Shown here: positions 17,018 through 25,284 of the stretch, one piece after another
Position numbering within the stretch: the stretch's first letter is position 1
Layout of the letters: each line of letters starts with the position of its first letter
Program-made: the position numbers and the translations under genes
Source: Cloacibacterium caeni
GTDB taxonomy: Bacteria > Bacteroidota > Bacteroidia > Flavobacteriales > Weeksellaceae
Assembly: GCF_907163125.1 (NCBI RefSeq)
Contig: NZ_OU015319.1
Location: forward strand, 1,736,001 to 1,800,000
Reading direction: 5' to 3'
Length of the DNA stretch: 64,000 bases
The notes under the pieces: generated by a model
The model's database searches: none
What the model was told of the DNA's origin: nothing
Seen by the model: the letters and a program-made list of their open reading frames with translations, nothing else

Positions 17018-17287
17018 TTATTTTCTGATTCCTAGTTCAGCAATAATTGCTCTATAACGAGAAATTTCAGTTTTCTTAAGATAATCTAACAATCTTTTTC
17101 TTTTACCTACTAATTTAACTAGAGATTTCTCAGTAGCATAATCTTTGTGGTTTTTCTTTAAGTGACCAGACAAATGGTTAATTCTGAATGTGAATAAAGC
17201 GATTTGCCCTTCTGCAGAACCTGTGTTTGCAGCGTTTCCTCCGTGTTTAGCGAAGATTTCTGATTTTTTTTCTGATGTTAAGTACAT
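17018..17287 (-). CDS. rpsO: 30S ribosomal protein S15
   Basis: This primary 16S rRNA-binding protein of the small subunit is 89 residues long, the usual length. Signature blocks are NTGSAEGQIALFTFRINHLS, LKKNHKDYATEKSLVKLVGK and the C-terminal LLDYLKKTEISRYRAIIAEL. A -7 box (complement of 17324-17331, TACTTTTG) lies upstream. It is transcribed toward pnp but ends at its own terminator. Confidence 0.97.
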   Translation of the reverse strand: MYLTSEKKSEIFAKHGGNAANTGSAEGQIALFTFRINHLSGHLKKNHKDYATEKSLVKLVGKRKRLLDYLKKTEISRYRAIIAELGIRK

Positions 17288-17323
17288 GCCAATATTATTT
17301 AATGATTATTATGTAACGAGGTG

Positions 17324-17331
17324 CAAAAGTA
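17324..17331 (-). promoter_or_regulatory. -7 element of rpsO
   Basis: The complement reads TACTTTTG, 37 bp upstream of the ATG. Confidence 0.5.
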
Positions 17332-17460
17332 CAACTTTATTTTTAAACCGAAAAATTTATTCTTAGATTCTAAAGACATTCCCGTAATAATGTTAACAAA
17401 TTCTTAAATTTTATAAATAACTTACTGAAATTCTGCGTAAATTTGCATCATCTTTTTGAT

Positions 17461-18036
17461 ATGAAAAAAATTCTATTCTGTGGTTTAGCGGCAAGCCTTA
17501 TCATCATAAGTTGCAAAAATTTAGGAAGCACCTTGGTGAAGCTTAACCATTCTATTAAGCTAAAACACGTAGATAGAATTGTCTATTTCGACCCAGAAGT
17601 TTATCCTAATTTCGAAGAAATAAAAGAACCCACCAATAATGTTATTTACAGTGCTGTTTCTGACGAATTGAAAAATTACGGCAATTACAAAATCATGCAC
17701 ATCAATAATGCTAATATTAAATATGACAGCGTAGATGTGAATATGATTAAAGAATCTTGCCTAAATAACGGTGCTGAAATCGCCATCGTTCCGAAGGTAA
17801 AATATTTTAAAGTGGGTCTTGGGAAATATGTTTTTTCTAATCAAGTCATTGTGAGTATGAAAATGTACAATAATGACGGCGAACTGGTGATAGAAAATTC
17901 TTATGATACTTACAAAGGAAGTGGCAGATTATTGGGCAGTGCAGAAAATTCTATAAAAATAGGCACCGCAAATGTCATCAAAAACATGATTACTGAACTA
18001 AGAAGCAGGAATATGACTACTCCTGCTTCTGAATAA
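17461..18036 (+). CDS. Hypothetical lipoprotein (191 aa)
   Basis: The product begins MKKILFCGLAASLIIISCKN, a lipoprotein signal with an IISC lipobox. The mature part is soluble, mixed alpha/beta, with no recognised motif. A -7 box TAAATTTG (about 17437-17444) precedes it, which supports the ATG at 17461 rather than a TTG 18 bp earlier. It converges with the GAF-domain gene. The family is unknown; an outer- or inner-membrane periplasmic lipoprotein is inferred. Confidence 0.75.
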   Translation: MKKILFCGLAASLIIISCKNLGSTLVKLNHSIKLKHVDRIVYFDPEVYPNFEEIKEPTNNVIYSAVSDELKNYGNYKIMHINNANIKYDSVDVNMIKESCLNNGAEIAIVPKVKYFKVGLGKYVFSNQVIVSMKMYNNDGELVIENSYDTYKGSGRLLGSAENSIKIGTANVIKNMITELRSRNMTTPASE

Positions 18037-18054
18037 TTTTCTATTGATAGAATT

Positions 18055-18501
18055 TTATAAAATCTTTGCCAATTCCGCACACAACCATTCTAGCAATGCT
18101 CTATCCTCATCTGTAAAAGGGTCTTTTTTGTGAGAATCTATATCTATTTGACCAATATTCACACCATCTTTAATGATAGGAACTACAATTTCTGCTTTGG
18201 TTTCTAGCGAACAAGCCAAATAATTATCTTGTTCCCAAACATCTGGCACTACAAAAGTTTCGTTTGATACGGCAACTTGTCCACAAATTCCCTTTCCAAA
18301 AGGAATCACAGTATGATCTGTAGCTGCACCAACATAAGGCCCTAAAACCAATTCTTCTTTATCGCCATTTTTAAAATAAAAACCAGTCCAATTAAAATAA
18401 TCAAACTCCTGGTCTAGAAGATGACAGATTTTTTCTAATTTTTCGGTAGTATTGTGACTTGGGCTTTCAATAATAGATGAAAGTCTTTTTTTAATTTCCA
18501 T
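18055..18501 (-). CDS. GAF-domain protein, free methionine-(R)-sulfoxide reductase-like
   Basis: The single GAF domain of 148 residues matches the fRMsr family: DYFNWTGFYF, then IPFGKGICGQVA with Cys73, and NYLACSLETKAEIVVPI with Cys97, the two positions that bear catalytic/resolving cysteines in fRMsr. It would reduce free Met-(R)-sulfoxide with thioredoxin. It sits 13 bp downstream of the 477-residue gene at 18515 on the same strand, so they are probably cotranscribed. Confidence 0.8.
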   Translation of the reverse strand: MEIKKRLSSIIESPSHNTTEKLEKICHLLDQEFDYFNWTGFYFKNGDKEELVLGPYVGAATDHTVIPFGKGICGQVAVSNETFVVPDVWEQDNYLACSLETKAEIVVPIIKDGVNIGQIDIDSHKKDPFTDEDRALLEWLCAELAKIL

Positions 18502-18514
18502 AATTTTTAAATTT

Positions 18515-19948
18515 TTAATATTCTTCGAATGTAATATCTTCTTTGTAACCGAACATTCCTCTTTCTTTAATCATTGCCGCCACTCCATCTGGTAATTGCT
18601 CTTCCCAGCCTAATTCACTATTCGAAATTTTCTGCAAAATTTCTCTAGAATAAATTTCAGAATGCTCTGGATTATAATCCTTAATATCTACAATTCTTCT
18701 GTTATGTTTAAAATATTTATACAATTCTTTAAGATTGTCATTCACTTTTAAGTTTTCTGATGTGAGCAATTCATGCGTTTTAGGATCTTTATAAGGATAC
18801 AGATATACTCTCATATCTTTTTTGAAGAACTTACCGAACGCTTCTAAAATTCCACCAGAAAGATGTTTGTAATAATCTTCATCAAAAACCATCAATAAAT
18901 TATTTACACCCATCGCAATTCCGGTATATCTTACATTATAAGAAGTGAAATAGTCTACTAATCTATAATATTCTGAGAAATTAGAAATCATCACGGTATA
19001 ACCCAATTTCGCCAAAACATCTACTCTATCTAAGAAATCTCTTTCGTCTAGATTTCCGGAAGCTTTAAGATTAGAAACGGTAATTTCGAAAAGAATAACG
19101 GTGTCTTCTGGTTTTCCTTCTGTTTCATTGAGGAACATTTTAAGACCGTTTTCGAACATATCTACATTCACCAAAGTTACCGGTCTGAAACTTCCTCTTA
19201 CCGCAAAAACATCTTTTCTATACAATAAATCCGCTGGAAGCATGTTTTTCCCTTCAGAATTGAAGATTACCGCTTCAGTCATTGAATTTTTAATCAACTG
19301 AAGACTCATCAATCGATTATCCACATAAGGAAAAGCAGGTCCCTGAAAATCAATCATGTCTATTTCAATTTTATCCACCGAAATATCATCATACAAACTT
19401 TTGATTAATCTTCTAGGATTGTCATATAGATGAAATGCTCCATAAACCAAGTTTACCCCAAGATTTCCCAGCGTTTCTTGCTGAAGCGTAGCATCATTTT
19501 CTTTAAATTTTACATGCAATACAATTTCGCTGTACTCTTGACCAGGTTGCGCCTGAAACATGATTCCTACCCAACCGTGACCCAAAAAGGTTTTTTGATA
19601 ATTAATGGTAGTTACTGTATTTGCAAAAGAGAAAAATTTACGATGTGCATTTTCTTCTTTATCTAAACGCTCTTGGATAAGACCTACTTCATGACGAAGC
19701 ATTTTTTTTAGTCTATTTTGGGTTACATATCTATTTTTTTCTTCTTTACCATAAATAGCATCACTGTAATCCTTATCATAAGCAGACATTGCTTTTGCAA
19801 TCGTTTGAGAAGCAGCTCCTGCTCTAAAGAAATGACGAACCGTCTCTTGTCCCGCACCAATTTCCGCAAAAGTTCCATATATATTAGGATCTAAATTGAT
19901 GGCTAAAGCCTTTTGCTTGGGAGTAAGATATTGCTTAATTACAGACAT
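18515..19948 (-). CDS. Conserved Bacteroidetes protein of unknown function (477 aa)
   Basis: The cytosolic protein begins MSVIKQYLTPKQKALAINLD. Its pattern (GTFAEIGAGQETVRHFFRAG, then GHGWVGIMFQ, then DERDFLDRVDVLAKLGYTV) is widely conserved in Flavobacteriia. As I recall, database labels for this family vary (for example nicotinate-nucleotide adenylyltransferase), but I see no nucleotidyltransferase HxGH motif, so I leave the function open. The ATG at 19948 is chosen because a start at 20029 would run into the divergent gene at 19996. A TTTG-N19-TAAATTTA promoter on the minus strand fits this start. Confidence 0.8.
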   Translation of the reverse strand: MSVIKQYLTPKQKALAINLDPNIYGTFAEIGAGQETVRHFFRAGAASQTIAKAMSAYDKDYSDAIYGKEEKNRYVTQNRLKKMLRHEVGLIQERLDKEENAHRKFFSFANTVTTINYQKTFLGHGWVGIMFQAQPGQEYSEIVLHVKFKENDATLQQETLGNLGVNLVYGAFHLYDNPRRLIKSLYDDISVDKIEIDMIDFQGPAFPYVDNRLMSLQLIKNSMTEAVIFNSEGKNMLPADLLYRKDVFAVRGSFRPVTLVNVDMFENGLKMFLNETEGKPEDTVILFEITVSNLKASGNLDERDFLDRVDVLAKLGYTVMISNFSEYYRLVDYFTSYNVRYTGIAMGVNNLLMVFDEDYYKHLSGGILEAFGKFFKKDMRVYLYPYKDPKTHELLTSENLKVNDNLKELYKYFKHNRRIVDIKDYNPEHSEIYSREILQKISNSELGWEEQLPDGVAAMIKERGMFGYKEDITFEEY

Positions 19949-19995
19949 GAATAAAATTTTGCGTAAATTTACCAAAATCTCACAAAAACCCAAAA

Positions 19996-20763
19996 ATGAA
20001 GTTGAAATTTCTAGGAACTGGTACTTCACAAGGCATTCCCGTGATTGGATCTACTCATCCTGTTTGTTTATCTACTAATCCTAAAGACAAAAGACTAAGG
20101 TCATCTGTTATGATTACGGATGATGAAGGGAAAAAGATTCTCATTGATTGTGGTCCAGATTTTCGTCAACAAATGCTCACCAACCAAGAAAGCAATGTAG
20201 ACGCCTTATTAATTACACATGAACATAATGACCATATTATAGGATTGGATGATTTACGCCCAATTATTTTCCAAAAAAGAAAAGATATTTCTATTTATTG
20301 CTTACCAAGAGTAGGAAAAGAGATTCAAAATAGATTTAAGTATGCTTTTACAGAAGATAAATATCCAGGCGCTCCGAGTTTTGAAATCAAAGAAATAGGA
20401 AACGAACCATTTATTATAGAAAACACAGAGATTACTCCAATTCAAGTAATACATTATAAGTTACCAATTCTAGGTTATAAGTTCAAAAACCTTGCTTATA
20501 TTACAGATGCCAGTTTCATTTCGGAAGAAGAACAAGAAAAATTGAAAAATTTAGATGTTCTTATTATTAACTGCTTAAGAAAAGATGAACCACATGTTGC
20601 TCATTATATATTACCAGAAATTCTAGAATTGGTAGAAAAACTACAACCCAAAACTACATATCTCACTCATATCAGTAATAGATTTGGCTTCCATGACGAG
20701 ATAGAAGCGATGACACCTATAAACATTCATCCTGCACATGATGGGCTAGAAATAGAATTTTAA
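19996..20763 (+). CDS. MBL-fold metallo-hydrolase, PhnP-like
   Basis: This 255-residue metallo-beta-lactamase-fold phosphodiesterase-like enzyme has FLGTGTSQGIPVIG at the N-terminus, the metal motif HEHNDH (residues 75-80), and later ITDASF and YLTHIS blocks. Members close to PhnP cleave cyclic phosphodiesters; others process RNA or lipid signals. The substrate is unknown. It is divergent from the 477-residue gene with a 47-bp shared upstream region containing a palindromic TAAATTTA. It ends in a terminator at 20757. Confidence 0.88.
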   Translation: MKLKFLGTGTSQGIPVIGSTHPVCLSTNPKDKRLRSSVMITDDEGKKILIDCGPDFRQQMLTNQESNVDALLITHEHNDHIIGLDDLRPIIFQKRKDISIYCLPRVGKEIQNRFKYAFTEDKYPGAPSFEIKEIGNEPFIIENTEITPIQVIHYKLPILGYKFKNLAYITDASFISEEEQEKLKNLDVLIINCLRKDEPHVAHYILPEILELVEKLQPKTTYLTHISNRFGFHDEIEAMTPINIHPAHDGLEIEF

Positions 20764-20793
20764 GAAAATATTTTCTTAAAATTTTCTTTTTTT
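20757..20793 (+). terminator. Terminator of MBL gene
   Basis: A perfect 26-bp A/T palindrome centred on AAAATATTTT overlaps the stop codon and is followed by a T-rich run. Confidence 0.7.
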
Positions 20794-20808
20794 ACATTAA
20801 AATTATTT

Positions 20809-20816
20809 TATATTTG
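20809..20816 (+). promoter_or_regulatory. -7 element of tRNA-Leu
   Basis: TATATTTG lies 17 bp before the first tRNA base; transcription would start around 20822. Confidence 0.6.
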
Positions 20817-20833
20817 CACCACCAATTTTTAAT

Positions 20834-20915
20834 GCCCAGTTGGCGGAATTGGTAGACGCGCTAGACTCAAACTCTAGTATCGAAAGATGTGCCGGTTCGA
20901 TTCCGGCACTGGGTA
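20834..20915 (+). tRNA. tRNA-Leu (anticodon CAA)
   Basis: The acceptor stem GCCCAGT pairs with ACTGGGT, with one G-U pair. The D-arm region is GGCGGAATTGGTAGACGC, the anticodon arm CTAGA-CTCAAAC-TCTAG reads CAA (UUG codon), a long variable arm contains TATCGAAAGATG, and the T arm is GCCGGTTCGATTCCGGC. CCA is not encoded. The class II shape and length of 82 nt fit tRNA-Leu. Confidence 0.95.
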
Positions 20916-20919
20916 CAAA

Positions 20920-20952
20920 AAGAGAACTCTTCAACAGAGTTCTCTTTTTTTT
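20920..20952 (+). terminator. Terminator after tRNA-Leu
   Basis: AGAGAACTC / GAGTTCTCT stem followed by a run of T. Confidence 0.85.
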
Positions 20953-21139
20953 GGCAATAATTCAGTATTTATTGGTAATTTTCAAATAATCCTTAAAGGT
21001 CTTTTAGTTTCTTTATTAATTTAATATATATCAATATCATATTTTATGATAATAATCAGATATAAAGCTAATTTTATTATGAAATTCATAAAAATTATAA
21101 GAATTGATTTTTTGACTGAGAAACGCTCTCTTCAAAAAA

Positions 21140-22060
21140 TCAATTTTCTTTTGGCAGAAAGGAAATATTACGCATCAATCCAGAAAACTTAGTTCTTTTG
21201 ACCGCAGATTTTTTAAAAATTTCAGAAAAGAGTTCTTGAGTAAGTTCCTTCCATTCGTTTTTTCTAAAATTTAGTTTTTGGAAATTAGGCGCAAATTTCT
21301 CTTGTAAAGTAGGTGCAGAAAATCGGTTCCACGGACAAACGTCTTGGCAAACATCACAGCCAAACATCCAATCATCCATTTTTCCGTTAAAATAATCTGG
21401 AATTTGGTTTTTCAACTCAATTGTAGCATAAGAAATACACTTGCTGCCATCTACAATTCTATCCGAAACAATAGCTTGAGTAGGACAAGCATCTATACAC
21501 GCTCTACAACTCCCACAATGATCTGTAACCGCCAAATCATACTCTAGCTCTAAATCACAAATAATTTCGGCTAAAAAATAGAAAGAACCATGCTTTTTGG
21601 TAATCAGATTCGCATTTTTTCCTACCCAACCTAAACCAGATTTTCTAGCCCAAGCTTTTTCTAAAACAGGAGCAGAATCTACAAAAACCCTGAAACCAAA
21701 CTCACCAATCTCTTCCTGAAGTTCCGCCACCATATTTTTTAAAATATCTTTAATCACTTCATGGTAATCTTCTCCGTAAGCATATTTAGAAATTTTAAAA
21801 TTATTGATTTCATCTATTTTTACTTTAGGAAAATAATTATATGAGAGCGAAATGACTGATTTTGCACCATCTACCAAAAGTGCAGGATTCAACCTTTTGT
21901 CAAAATGATTTTCCATGTATTTCATTTCGCCGTGATAGCCTTTATTAAGCCAAGTTTCAAGACGTGGTGCTTCCTCTTCCAGAAATTCTGCTTTAGAAAT
22001 TCCACAAGATTGAAACCCGAATTTTTCGGCTTTTTGCTTAATCAGTTGAGAATAATTCAT
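21140..22060 (-). CDS. queG: Epoxyqueuosine reductase
   Basis: This cobalamin- and iron-sulfur-dependent enzyme performs the last step of queuosine biosynthesis on tRNA. The two ferredoxin-like cluster motifs are [12 protein letters not shown] (Cys182-192) and [11 protein letters not shown] (Cys235-242), with an extra Cys208. The catalytic-site Asp in [11 protein letters not shown] is at about residue 128. At 306 residues it lacks the C-terminal HEAT repeats of longer homologues, as is common in Bacteroidetes. It is monocistronic; the tRNA-Leu lies 3' of it on the other strand. Confidence 0.95.
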   Translation of the reverse strand: MNYSQLIKQKAEKFGFQSCGISKAEFLEEEAPRLETWLNKGYHGEMKYMENHFDKRLNPALLVDGAKSVISLSYNYFPKVKIDEINNFKISKYAYGEDYHEVIKDILKNMVAELQEEIGEFGFRVFVDSAPVLEKAWARKSGLGWVGKNANLITKKHGSFYFLAEIICDLELEYDLAVTDHCGSCRACIDACPTQAIVSDRIVDGSKCISYATIELKNQIPDYFNGKMDDWMFGCDVCQDVCPWNRFSAPTLQEKFAPNFQKLNFRKNEWKELTQELFSEIFKKSAVKRTKFSGLMRNISFLPKEN

Positions 22061-22335
22061 TAATTTTTAACGCAAAGGCGCAAATATATTTTTTTTATTT
22101 TTACGTTTTAAGACGCAAAGTTTTAACAAACTTCGTTTGTTTTATTTGGGAAAATCAATGATTTTCTAGTGACTTAAAAAGATTTTATTTTTATAAATTC
22201 TTCTATCGACTTTGCGATTTTATTCAACTATTTTGGTATGATTTTTAGTCTGTAACATAAATTACAGTGCGAAGTTAAGTTTTTTTCTATTTTTGCCCTG
22301 TAAAAATGAATGAATAATAATTAAAAAAATAAAAA

Positions 22336-22629
22336 ATGACTTTTGAAGAAATTTTAAATTCAGGTGAATATCACTTAATAGACGTAAGACAACCAGAAGA
22401 ATTACAGATGGACGGCGCAATAGAAGGCGCTGTAAATATACCTTTAGCAACTGTTCCTTTAAGATTAGACGAAATCAAGGAAATGAAAGGCCCAAAAATC
22501 ATTTTCTGCAGAAGTGGAGGAAGAAGCGGACAAGCTTGCCAATTTCTAGCTCAGAATGGCTTAGAGAACATCTATAACGGTGGTGGTTTTATGCAATTAC
22601 ATGCTGCATTAGAGCATTATAAAAAATAA
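22336..22629 (+). CDS. Rhodanese-like domain protein
   Basis: A single rhodanese domain of 97 residues: the N-terminal YHLIDVRQPEE, GAVNIPL, and the active-site loop IIFCRSGGRSG with Cys58. It could carry persulfide sulfur in thiol or tRNA sulfur transfer. A -7 box TATTTTTG (22288-22295) precedes it, and two strong hairpins follow, so it is a single-gene unit. Confidence 0.9.
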   Translation: MTFEEILNSGEYHLIDVRQPEELQMDGAIEGAVNIPLATVPLRLDEIKEMKGPKIIFCRSGGRSGQACQFLAQNGLENIYNGGGFMQLHAALEHYKK

Positions 22630-22660
22630 TAAATCAGAGTTTTCATATTTTTTTGTACAA

Positions 22661-22736
22661 CCAGCGCTCCCAAATTGGGAGCGCTGGCTTTGTTTTGACG
22701 AACGCTTTTAGGGTTTAAAACCCTGAAAGCGTTTTT
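22661..22736 (+). terminator. Two tandem hairpin terminators
   Basis: The first is a perfect 12-bp stem CCAGCGCTCCCA/TGGGAGCGCTGG. The second is AACGCTTT...AAAGCGTT with an inner AGGGTTT/AAACCCT stem and a T-run at 22732. They separate the rhodanese gene from the convergent oxidoreductase gene. Confidence 0.8.
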
Positions 22737-22753
22737 TGTTTCTATCAAAATTT

Positions 22754-23686
22754 TTAAAATTTAGAAAAATCCGCCCGCTTAAACTCTTTCAATAATTTCT
22801 GAAAAACTTGTTCTACCGTTAGAATTTCATCGATTAAAGCAGAAGACTGCCCAATTTCTAACTCACCTTCTTCTAAATCTCCTTCGAACATTCCTCGTTT
22901 CGCTCTTCGCTTCCCAAGTTTTTCCTGCAAAGCTTTAATATCCTTTCCTTCTTTATAAATTTCTTCTAATTCATAGAAAAATTTATTTTTCACCAAACGA
23001 ACTGGCGCCAATTCTTTTAAAGTCAATTGCGTATCTCCTTCCTGAGTTTCTACAATTTTTTGTTTCCATTTTTCATGAGCACTTGCTTCTACGGTTGCGG
23101 CAAATCTAGAACCGATTTGAACACCATCAGCTCCGAGAATCATCGCTGCTTTCATTTGGCTTCCTACTGCAATTCCTCCTGCTGCAATGAGCGGAATTTC
23201 TATATTTCTACGAACATTAGGAATCAGAGAAAGTGTAGTAGTTTCTTCTCTTCCGTTATGTCCACCCGCTTCAAAACCTTCTGCTACAACTGCATCTACT
23301 CCTGCGTCTTGACATTTTTTTGCAAATTTCACAGAAGATACTACATGCGCAACTTTTCTTCCTTCTTTTTTTAGAATTTCAGTATACGTTTTCGGATTTC
23401 CCGCCGATGTAAAAACGATAGGTACTTTTTCTTCTAAAATTATCTGGATAATCTCTTCAATATTAGGGTACAACATCGGAACATTAACGCCAAAAGGTTT
23501 ATCCGTAGCGAGTTTACATTTCTGAATATGCTCTCTCAAAACATCTGGATACATGCTTCCTGCGCCGATTAAACCCAATCCACCAGCATTAGAAACCGCA
23601 GCAGCCAATTTATAGCCAGAATGCCAAATCATTCCTCCTTGAATGATGGGATATTTAATATTAAAAAGTTGAGTAACTCTGTTCAT
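22754..23686 (-). CDS. Nitronate monooxygenase / FabK-like FMN oxidoreductase
   Basis: This 310-residue TIM-barrel flavoprotein has FNIKYPIIQGGMIWHSG, GGLGLIGAG, GVNVPML, and the FMN-phosphate segments AAGGIAVGSQMKAAMILGAD and GVQIGSRF. FEAGGHNG contains the His typical of nitronate monooxygenases. FabK enoyl reductases share the fold, so the substrate is not settled. It is a single gene between terminator hairpins and the parvulin genes. Confidence 0.85.
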   Translation of the reverse strand: MNRVTQLFNIKYPIIQGGMIWHSGYKLAAAVSNAGGLGLIGAGSMYPDVLREHIQKCKLATDKPFGVNVPMLYPNIEEIIQIILEEKVPIVFTSAGNPKTYTEILKKEGRKVAHVVSSVKFAKKCQDAGVDAVVAEGFEAGGHNGREETTTLSLIPNVRRNIEIPLIAAGGIAVGSQMKAAMILGADGVQIGSRFAATVEASAHEKWKQKIVETQEGDTQLTLKELAPVRLVKNKFFYELEEIYKEGKDIKALQEKLGKRRAKRGMFEGDLEEGELEIGQSSALIDEILTVEQVFQKLLKEFKRADFSKF

Positions 23687-23807
23687 GAATTTTTTTGTTT
23701 AAAGATAAGATTTTTAAAAATTAATTATGTTCTTTTCCTTGATGAAAAGAACCCAAAATCAAGACTTCTATTTTTATTCTTAAAATCTAAATCCATTTAA
23801 AATAAAA

Positions 23808-23829
23808 AATCCCGAAAAGTTTCGGGATT
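23808..23829 (-). terminator. Terminator of the SurA-like gene
   Basis: Stem ATCCCGA/TCGGGAT with a T-run on the minus strand. Confidence 0.85.
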
Positions 23830-23852
23830 GATATAGTGGGAAATTTTTAAAA

Positions 23853-25217
23853 TTATTTTACGATTGCTGCTTTGTTCCAATCGGTTTTAAACTGGCAATC
23901 TTTGTAACGATTGTCTAATGAGATAAAAGTATCTGCTAGATTTTCTTTTACCCATTTTTCTAAAACTTCATTTTTCTTTTTGTTTAGGGCAAAACTTTTA
24001 ATTCTTTCGAAATCTGTAGCAATATCTAGAGAATGTTCAGGAATTATGTCATTCACTTTCATTAATACTACGGCTTTTTTTTGATTGAGTTCATCCATGA
24101 AAACTTCTGTTAAATCTCCTTTATTTACCCCTGCAATTTGATAAGCAACAGTTGCTGGAAGATTAATTTTTTCTTGTCTGTCTGAACCGTCTTCTGCTGG
24201 AATTACCCCTGCATTAAACTTGGTGTTTTTATCATCAGAATGTTTGTAAGCAGCATCTTTGAAAGTAGTTTTTCCTTCAAGGATATCTTTTCTAATTTGT
24301 TCCATTTCTGCTTTTGCAGTGGCAATTTCTTCAGCATTTGGCTCTGCTTTTAAAAGAATATGTCTTGCATCGTACAATTTACCAGACTTTTTCACCAATT
24401 GAATGATATGGAAACCAAATTCAGATTCTACAGGATCAGAAATTTCTCCTTCTTGAAGATTAAGCGCAGTAGCTTCGAAAATTTTCACCATTTTCCCTCT
24501 TCCGATGTTGGTATACAAACCACCATTTGCAGCTGAACCTGGGTCATCAGAATAGATTCTCGCTTTATTTTCGAAAGTTTCTCCGTTTAAGATATCTTGT
24601 TTTATTTTTTTAAGTTTATCAATGATTTCTTGTTTGTGCGCATCTGTAAGTTTAGGAAACATTACAATTTTAGAAAGAACTACCTCATCTTTTACTTGTG
24701 GCAATTGGTATTTGAAAGCGTTATAAAAATCGGTTACTTCATTAGGCGTGATGTTTACTTTATCTGTGATTAGCGCATATTTAGCTTGACCATAATAGTT
24801 ATCAACATCCATTTTCTCAATCACGTTTTTCATTTCGTAAGAAGAACGGAATTTATAAGCATCTAACATGGCTCTTTCTGAAGGGAACTGAGATAAAATC
24901 TGATTGTATTTATCCCCAGCTTGTGCTCTAATCGCAGCAGTTCTGTCTTGAATAAGAGTATCTTTTTTCGCTTTATAAATCAAAAGTTTATTGCTCAAAA
25001 TCTGCTCCATAAATTCGCATTTATTGGTTTGTGCAGCCCCTTGTTGAATAGCGTAATTTTGTTGTTCTAAAATATCAGATTCTAATACGATTTCGTCTCC
25101 TACCACTGCAGAAATTCCATCTACCAAATCTCCTTTTTTCACTTGTGCATTTGCATTAAAAGAAATGAGGGTTACCAAAAAACTCAATGCAAATAAATAT
25201 TTCATGTTTTTAATCAT
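23853..25217 (-). CDS. SurA-like periplasmic peptidyl-prolyl isomerase
   Basis: This 454-residue exported chaperone/PPIase has a signal peptide ending NANAQ and an N-terminal SurA-type region (GDLVDGISAVVGDEIVLES). Two parvulin-type domains follow: the first with YSDDPGSAANGGLYTNIGRG and EFGFHIIQL, the second beginning YDARHILLK. It would assist outer-membrane protein folding. A second, larger parvulin gene lies upstream on the same strand. A -7 box (complement TAATTTTG, 25240-25247) suggests its own promoter. Confidence 0.9.
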   Translation of the reverse strand: MIKNMKYLFALSFLVTLISFNANAQVKKGDLVDGISAVVGDEIVLESDILEQQNYAIQQGAAQTNKCEFMEQILSNKLLIYKAKKDTLIQDRTAAIRAQAGDKYNQILSQFPSERAMLDAYKFRSSYEMKNVIEKMDVDNYYGQAKYALITDKVNITPNEVTDFYNAFKYQLPQVKDEVVLSKIVMFPKLTDAHKQEIIDKLKKIKQDILNGETFENKARIYSDDPGSAANGGLYTNIGRGKMVKIFEATALNLQEGEISDPVESEFGFHIIQLVKKSGKLYDARHILLKAEPNAEEIATAKAEMEQIRKDILEGKTTFKDAAYKHSDDKNTKFNAGVIPAEDGSDRQEKINLPATVAYQIAGVNKGDLTEVFMDELNQKKAVVLMKVNDIIPEHSLDIATDFERIKSFALNKKKNEVLEKWVKENLADTFISLDNRYKDCQFKTDWNKAAIVK

Positions 25218-25284
25218 TGTTAAATTTTTAACTGATTTGCAAAATTATGATTCTCTGCGAGATTTCCTATAATTTTTATTATAA